A stretch of 64,000 nt of DNA from positions 10,444,930-10,508,929 of the forward strand of contig CM065325.1 of assembly GCA_033032175.1 (NCBI GenBank), written 5' to 3'. The position numbers were made by a program, and so were the translations under genes. The DNA comes from Saturnia japonica (lineage: Eukaryota > Arthropoda > Insecta > Lepidoptera > Saturniidae). Shown here piece after piece: positions 13,404 through 22,400 of this stretch (the stretch's first letter is position 1; each line of letters begins with the position of its first letter). Below the pieces are notes generated by a model. It worked only from the letters and a program-made list of their open reading frames with translations. It was not told the DNA's origin and ran no database searches.

Positions 13404-16400
13404 TTGATTTCTCGGAAACGGTTCCAACGATTTCGATGAAACTTTGCATTTAGATAATATTTACATTCCAAGTTTACTTAGATAGGTGTTTTTCCTTTAT
13501 TTTTGTCTATAAGACACCGAGCACAGCTCGTTCGCCCAGATATAAATAAAATAACACGCACGTGTAGTCACTGTACGCTGTACGATTTACGCATACATAG
13601 GCCCGCCCGCACAAACGAGTTGAACTGTCTATATACACTATTGCAAATATATTTAAATTTTTTCACATTTTTATTTAACACTTTACAATGGTTATCATTC
13701 AATTATTTTCCTTGATAATAATATTTAATTATAATTAAAGGCAGGTGTTATATATTTACTAGTAGTTATATAAGGCAAGCATGAATAATTAAACGATCAG
13801 CTGTTCATTTTTAAACATTTTTATATCACACTGACACGTCCTGACGCAACAGTGGCGACGTAGAAGGGATAGCCAAATGGAAATCGATGAAATATTTATT
13901 ACTACATAAGACATTTTTTTTAAACATTTGTTTACTGTTGTGTAAAATAAACATTAGTCTATCAATAAAACAAACATGTGAACAGTAAAATATTTGAAAC
14001 CTTGATATATTTTACATACATACCTTACTTGGTTGTATCATCGACAATCTATGAAACCATATTAACTTATTTACAAGTGTATTAAAATCAATGTTTCTTT
14101 GCCTGTCTCTTACGCGTTCTTAAAGCATTAATCTGAAATCAAACTTTGGTAAGTTGTTGTTGTGCGCACACCTGCAAAGCTTCTGGTTTAGTATAACCCG
14201 TTTACAACAGTGAGCGCCTTATTCGTTAATTTCAAACACAACGGGAACAAAGTCATGGACAAAAGCTAATAATAAATCTATACAATTAATAAAATTGATG
14301 TGCCTGACTGTAATTTCAAAATAACAGCTGTTTTACTAAATGCATATGAAAGTATATACAGTACATATATATTTAAAAAAAAACAATTTTTAAATTTTTT
14401 GTCTCTCTGTCTCTTTGTTCCGGGTAATCTCCGAAGCGGTTGGACCGATTTTAATAGGTTTTTCACTGGCAGATAGCTGATGTTATAAGGAGTAACTTAA
14501 GCTACTTTTATTTTACAAAAAGAATTAGGGTTCCGCGCAATTAAAAAATGCTGTCATGGTGAATAAATTCGGGCACTTGAATGGCTTACTCCGAGTCAAA
14601 TGGAGATATGTCAAATCCGAGTTATGTCAAATTAATATACTACATATTTGTAGATATTAAATAGACCTACAAAAAATCGGCAAGAGCATATATATTATGT
14701 CTACCTTCTAAGTTCCATGGATCACCCACAATAAGCATTTTTATTTTAAAATAACTGGGAGCAGGGGTAGTATAATTCGCGCGTGTGCCTGATCGACGGA
14801 ATTCTACAGTCCGCGAGAACGCTGCCGCGGGCACAGCTAGTATATGTAGAAAAAACAAAAAGTAAAAATATGAGTAACTAGCTGGCCCAGTAGACATTGT
14901 TCTGTCCTTTCCAATAGTCAATAACTCGACTACAACGCCACCTATCTCGATTCATTTTCCTGAAAACTTCCAGGAGCATGGCAAACAAGCATACGACATA
15001 CCTGTTGGTAAGAGGCTACCGTAGCCTATTGACACTTTTAATACCATAGGTATCACTAGCGCTTTGCCGACCTTAAACCCCTCTACCTCAACGAGCCCTG
15101 CTACAACACTGCAGGAACACAACATAAGGTTATTTGCCTGCGATCTACCTCAAGCAGAGACTTATCGCCAAAGAAATTTCTCTGTGCCTTACCTCTTAAA
15201 CAGCATAACAAACAAACCAAAATAAGAATTTCTTATATCCATAGTTCGAATTGTGAATTAGGTTCTTGAGTCCATAAAGAAATCCATTAGATAAAAGGAT
15301 TTTCAGTTCTTCCAAAATTTTCCGGATTATTTTTCTTGTCCCTAAAAACCTTATTCAGTTTATTATATTTTTATTTATATAAATATCTAAAACAGTAATA
15401 TTTTTAACCGTCTTCAAAAAAGGAGGAGGATCTCAATTCGAATAAATACTTTTTTATGGATGTTCCGCCATAACTTCTTTTTTTATGAACCGATTTAGAT
15501 AATTCTTTTTTCGCTAGAAAGGGGATATCTCAAGGGCGGGCGGCCTATTTTAATTACATTGACACTGGACCTTCAACTTCGAAATTACACCAGGGAACTC
15601 CTCAAAATCATTGAAGTTTGGTTTTCTTTTTTGTTAAAAATGTTCTTGTTATAGCTGTGGTTCAATATTACAGAGAACAAGTCAAGGACGCAATGGGACA
15701 ATATACAATCAATGCTAGAAGCTAAGGTCGCGCTCAAATGCTTGTTCGAGTTGCTAGTCGATGCCAAGAAGGAGTTGCAAAGCCAAAGCGAGAAAGGTTA
15801 TCAGGCGAGATACGAGGAGATAAAGGAAGCGCACGACAGGATGGTCATCGAGTTTGAAAACAATAAGACCGAGTATGAAAGACAATTGGCCGTAGTGAAG
15901 ATGCAGTATGAACAAAAGGTTATGATATATTTTAATATGGAAACTTTTTGTTTTAATGTTCAATATTGTTTTTATACAGATTTTTAGTCAATTGCATAAC
16001 ATTAAATGTTTATTATTTTATAAAGGACTTTGCATGTCGTAACTTTTTTTTCATTAGACAACACAATTTTTAAGTCTACATAATGCAATATGATTGTTTT
16101 AAAATTCCCTTGTGAAAGTTACACAAAAAATTCACTAACGATTTTGTCACGGCTTATATTGGACAAACAAACTTCTAATAAAAATAATCACCAGTTCTCA
16201 CCCTTTCTCCGAAGTTAGGCAACATCGGGCAAAGTTAGTATTTAAATGACTGATCACCTGGGACTACCGTGTGATGTGGGCTTTTAGTTCTTTATGTTTA
16301 TATGTTTTGTAATGTCACACATATAACAGAAACCTGTGGGTAAAAACGAACTGTTGCTAACACCCATACCAAATTTCAAATAACGATTCTGGTATGATCA

Positions 16401-19400
16401 CCGAAGTTAATGAACGTGAGGTGCACTCAGTACTTAAGTGGGTGTCTCCTGGGAACACCATGTGACGTTGACTTTTTGTTCTTTATATTCCCTTATTATA
16501 TATGTTTTGTGATGTCACACATATGATAGAGACCTGTGGACAAAACGAACTGTTGCCAACGTCCATACCATGTTGAAACACTGATTAGAAGTGATAAGCT
16601 ATACCATTTTACTGTTATAACATAAGCGCCTTAACAAAAAAACTGACAGTGATGGTAGGATACGAAATTGTGACCACCATACCACATGGTAATTAACCCG
16701 TCAGAGTGACTCTCTTTTGGTTTATCGTGTTTCGGGAACAGCCAGTGTATGTCCTATATCCACCAGCCGAGAAGCTTGTTGGCTCGCATGATAACGGCGA
16801 CCGCCGATGGATTGACGAATTTTCAAAGGTCGCCGTGGTTTTTGGATTATACTGTGCTTACTACCACCAGGCACAGTGCCGTCACTTTGCCTTGCAACTA
16901 TGAAAAATGTTTTATAAACAAATTTTGTCTATACGATTTTAATTCAACGTAGTTGGCAGTTGAAATACCTAATGGATCAACTGTACACTCTACACCGCGC
17001 ACTGTTAATAGAGGCATCCCACAAGGCTCGGTATTAGAACCAATTTTATTTACACTCTATAGTTCTGACATAACTAAATCCATATTACATTGTCAATATC
17101 ACATCTATGCAGATGATTTACAACTACTTATATATCTCTTTTAACCCTCAAAACTACGATACCGCCATTAGTGTAATGAACGAAGAATTATTAGGTATAG
17201 TAGATTGGTCAAAGTGTAATTCACTCATACTTAACCCTACTAAAACAAAATATATGTTAATAGGTACTAAACAACAGCTTAGTCATCTTCCTTTCATTAA
17301 TAAAACAGTTATGGTAATGAATGAACCTATAGAACGTGTTTCAGAAGCACGAAGCTTAGGGTTAGTTATGGACACAGAGTTGAGGTTTGAGACACATATA
17401 GCTGCATGTGTGTGTAACTGTTTTTACCGTCTAAAGGTGCTACATAAAATGAGACCATTTTTGAGTGAGGAGCTACGGATACAACTTGTAGAATCATTGG
17501 TTCTCTTAAAATTGAATTTTGCTGATATAGTTTACGGTCCTCGATTACTCGCTAGAACATCTCGTCTCATACAAAGAGTTCAAAATGTGTGTGCGCGTTT
17601 TTGCTTCAATATAGCACCAAGAAGCCATGTCACGCCTACAATCAATCAGCACCTACTTTTAAAAATGAAATCAAGACGTAAACTACATCTCGCTTGTCTT
17701 TTGTTTGGGGTAATTCAATCTGGAATACCACCGTATCTGTATAATAAAATTGAATGGGTAGGTAGTCTTAGGTCATCTGAGCGTAGAATTAACTCCATCC
17801 AGTTAGTAACTCCTCATCACTGTACAGCAGCTTTTAGAGGTAGTTTCCGGTACAACGCCAGTAAATGCTGGAACAATATTCTGCGGCCGATAAGATCAGC
17901 GTCTAGTTTATCATCTTTTAAAATTAAACTAAGGAAGTATTTACTGGAAAATCAGGCGTTTCACGGTAATTGTAATTTGGATCTTTCAGCTATTTATCTC
18001 TTTTTTTCTTTTGTTTTTATTCTCAATCTAATACGTATTTATTATATATTACTCATAATAATTATGCATTATAACTATATTTATATTTATATTATTATTT
18101 TTATCATTATTCAAACATGTTACATACACGATATCTTAAATATTTCACTTTTTCTTCTTTACGTTTATTATTGCATTTAAATAATTACTGTAAACCCTCT
18201 GGGCTGCAACTAAAAATCAGCGCTGGGGCCATTCAGAACAGTGGCATCCAGCTTATGCTGAGTAGTATGCCCTTTGTAGTGGACTACGATCATAGTGTGT
18301 ATATTATACATTTTTAATTTTCTTTATTAGCTTTAACTTTTTTTTTTATAAGTTATGATAAAAATGTGTGTTCGTATTTTCACAACAATAAATATATTTT
18401 CTTTCTTTCTGTCTTTTACCCGATTGTGAAAAAGGAGGGTTATGTCTTTCGAGTGTCTGTATGTTTATTTCTTTGGTATGCTCTGTAGCCTAAACGGATT
18501 GATGGACTTTAGCATACGAGGTGACGTAAGATTAGTCTTAATTGTGGGAGTGACATAGGCTATAAGTACGACGTTTGGATATCAAATAAAAAGCAATAAA
18601 ATTAATATTTTTTATAATATATATTTTAGATGGCAGCATTATTAGCACTACAGCGCGGAATCGTCGGTAAAGGCGACAAGATTGATGCTTGTAAACAGTT
18701 GCAGAATGTCATTCAGTACCAACAGGAGAAGCTTGATCAAGTAGAAGAAGAGAACGTAAGTCTTATATAATAACAATTAGTTATTAAATAGGATTGTACA
18801 ATTCAAATTAGTAATGATGGCTCAGTGGAAGTGTGTACGGACACCGCGTCGATCGAAGTGAGTTCGAATCACTGCAATGAGCCTGGAGCTTTCGATGAAG
18901 GAAAACACGCGATGAAACCATAGCGTTATGGCAGGGCATTTTCAAAACGCAAGTAATACTTTTATATAATTTATTAATTCTTAAAAAAAAATATTTCAGA
19001 AAAAATTAATTGATGAACTCAATCAGTTACGTGCATCACGAAAACAAAAAACTAAGAACAAGAACTGGTCACCTAAAGCCGCAGGCGAAGTTACCCCGAA
19101 AAAGACTGAAATCGTAGAATTGACTGATGAAGACGATGATGAATTTGAAGACAAGAAAGATGATCCAGACTGGAGAGCTACTCCGTTGTTTAAACGTATA
19201 CAGGTATTGTTTCGTGTATTTATCCATCAACAAGAAATCAATACGCTGAACTAAAAAAAATCTATCAAAAATTTAATAAAAACTTAAAAAATGAATAAAT
19301 AAGAACTTATGTTTACTCATCCCATAATTGATATGCTAAAAGAATTGTAATGTATACTTTTAGAAAAAAATATACAAAAACAGATTTTTATGCAATTTTG

Positions 19401-22400
19401 TATACGGGAAGTATATGCCATTCCATATTTCATAAACTATATTAATCGCTGATACTCATTTTGTTTTTGCAACTAATTGATATCAATTTGACATCCGTTT
19501 GCGATAGTAGTTTGACTAAAATTTGAAGTGCAATTTTATGTCAACTTGATACCAAATAGTTAGCGAGGTAATCGCCCTTTAGTCGACCCTAAACAAGTTT
19601 CATTTCAATAAATCATAATTATAAATCATTTGTTAATATACATACTTCATAAAGAAACTTGTTATATGTTACAAATGAGATTCTTGGGATTGAATTAGCA
19701 GTCCAACTGGTGACTCAATACAAGATCGCAGGTAAATAACCTTGTATTGTGTTCCTGCGATGAGTAGGGCTTTCAGAGCTCCTTGGGGAAAGGCGATTCA
19801 AGGTCGGTAACGCGCTAGTGATATCTATGGTGTTACAAGCGTCCATAGGTTAGTTTTATTTTGACCAGGCTCAAAGATCTCGGTTAACGATGAACTTCAC
19901 AATGAACGATACATCATCAACGGAGTCATCAAGTTGCGCGGTGAAGCGGTCCAACGCCGGGTCACCGCAGTGCACGTGCCGCGGCAGCTGCTCCACCAAG
20001 ATGTGCGGCTGCGTCAAGGCGGATAAAGGCTGCGGGTCAGCATGCCGCTGTCAGCTGGGGCTCTGCAAGAACAGGCGCCTCGGCTCTGATTCTGAAGATA
20101 AAGAGAATACTGTGAGTATCTGATAGTGATACTTATATTGCTAAGCTCGCGTGTAATAAAACGCCGTATGTAGATAGATGTAAAGGAATATTTTTGTCAC
20201 ACACGTACTATTAATCGCATTATTCACAAATTACACTATTCAATGGTCACAAAATTCACTGATCACAAATTCACTGATCAGACTATTCTCACTGATCAGA
20301 CTATTCACTGATCAGACTATTCGCTGATCATGCTATTCACGGGTCGCACTATTCACTGATCAAATTATTCATAAATCACACGATTCACTGTTCACATTAT
20401 TCATTGATAACACTATTCGCTGATCACGCTATTCACGGATCACACTATTCACTAAACACACGATTCACTGATCACTCTATTCACTTACCACACAATTCAC
20501 TGATCACACTATTGACGAATCACATTATTTTACTAAAATTGTTGACTTTCCAATGTTAACCCAAAAAGTAACATTATTGATGGTAAACGTAATATCTATC
20601 AATTTAAAATAAAACTGCATTTGTGTGACAAACTAAGTCTTGCCATCTTTACGGCAAAGTCGCCGCTAGCACCACGTGCGGCTCTATCGCTTGCGGCGAA
20701 ATGGCAACATAGTATTTTCATGCACTGTTCAAATTATTAGATATCGGTTGATAAATATTTGGCGATCCCGATATATCGGCCTGCCGATTTTATCGGCTGA
20801 TATATTGTATCGGTATCGTTAAATCCCTACTTTTTATAATAAAAATAGTACGTGGAATGTAAATCTGAGATGAAATAATAAAAAATGTCGTAATGATTCT
20901 ATAACAAGTTACTTATTTATTGATAGCCTAGCTTACAGTCATGTAAGCATACATGTATATGAAAGCACGAAACCATGATGGAGTCTTTAATAGTGTGTTC
21001 GATCAACAAGTATTGACGTGAGTTCAAATTATTCAATGAAAGTTTTCGAAGGAAAACATCATAAATTAACTATAGCCTAGTGATAGGGCACTTTCTAATA
21101 TCTACCTAGTTACCACCATGGGTGTGTTCCGGCAGCTGCACTTTAGATCCTTTCCCTTTAGGCTTAGCGTGTTACCATTTTAGGACAAGTCGTGGGATGT
21201 GTATTGTTATGTAAAAACTTACAGTTTAATAACAAACAGTATCATTCTCTATGGTCCTCTTGCAGATATCTTCCTTTGGTTTCCCTTTCGTTGTCCAAAA
21301 CAGAATGCTCAGAACACGGCTCGTAGTCGCTTATATACCAAGATAAAAGGAGAGTCGAAATCACCAGAAATGCCTCAAAATTTTTACGTCATCGTTTAAA
21401 AGGGGAAGTGTTCTATTTTCAGATTATTGTTTGTTGCATTACGCAATCAAAGCTATAAGCTTTTGAATCTGTCAGTGTTTTTCGAAACTACGACTGCACA
21501 CACTCGTTGTTTCGAGTACATTTACACCAAACATTTTAACAAAACCAAATCATTATTTGATATGTTTCAGCCCTCCAGTACTGAACTAAGTCATGATACC
21601 GAACAGCCTTCTTATTTTGACAAAGGGTAAGTTTATAGTGCTCATTTTATTTAAATTAATGAGTTTATTATTAAAAAGAAATGTTTTCCTATCATTGATA
21701 TGAATATAAACAGATACGAGACATCACAAGAATTAATGGATATAAAAAATAGCGAATGTGTTAAATCACCGATATCTTTACGTCTGAGGACCCGTCCATT
21801 GCGGGCCGCAAATGAAAACAGATTACAAGCGAACGGTAGTACTCAGAAATGGATGGTCGCCTTACTGTTGTACCATGCATGTGTCGCCCCAATGTCGACT
21901 TACTGCGCTAACAACATACTCCAGTACGGGATGGACGTTGCGAAATATAACATTGTATCGAATATTATGAAATATTTGATGCGTCAGGTTATTAACGTTC
22001 TAAGAGAGGCTTGCAGACCTATGTTCTTACTGATTTTTAAAATAATTTTTCACTAACACTTTTTGTTTCAAATATATAAAAATATAAATACAATATATAA
22101 AATAAAAATTTTACAGGGTGACACATTATTCTTTATATATTATTCGTTCTAAATTAGTAGGGAAAATCCTTAAAAAAATGTGTGTATTATATATATATAT
22201 ATAATGGTAAAATATATCTACATATTATTAATTAGAAATTACATATTTCCAGACGTCTATTGAAAATATAAAATCCTAACATTATATTTTCTTATTCCAA
22301 AGGCGCTTTCAGAAGTACTCCTTCTATAAAAACTTATCTGGAATTTGGCACATATTTAAGAGAAGAGACTCGGTCTAAACAGCTAAAAACAAACCAAAAA

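Larger units (their letters stand above)
12852..13560 (-). repeat. Repeat D copy interrupted by a MITE
   Basis: The - strand copy of the repeat at 8995-9175 is split: 'attaagtgagcaattcttg' is at 12863-12885, and the continuation 'gatttctcggaaacgg' with 'gatgaaactttgcattta' and 'accgagcacagctcg' is at 13405-13540. The MITE at 12898-13330 and a TA microsatellite lie between. Confidence 0.7.

Noticed and set aside
16356..16472. A functional 5S rRNA gene
   Set aside because: Too many changes in conserved stems and box C for a confident functional call; the neighbouring units are truncated.
18812..18890. A tRNA gene between KIF4 exons h and i
   Set aside because: Same reasoning: it is the head of SINE family B with several other copies in the window.
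20225..20535. A CRISPR array
   Set aside because: Units are short and contiguous with no unique spacers, and the host is an animal; this is a minisatellite.
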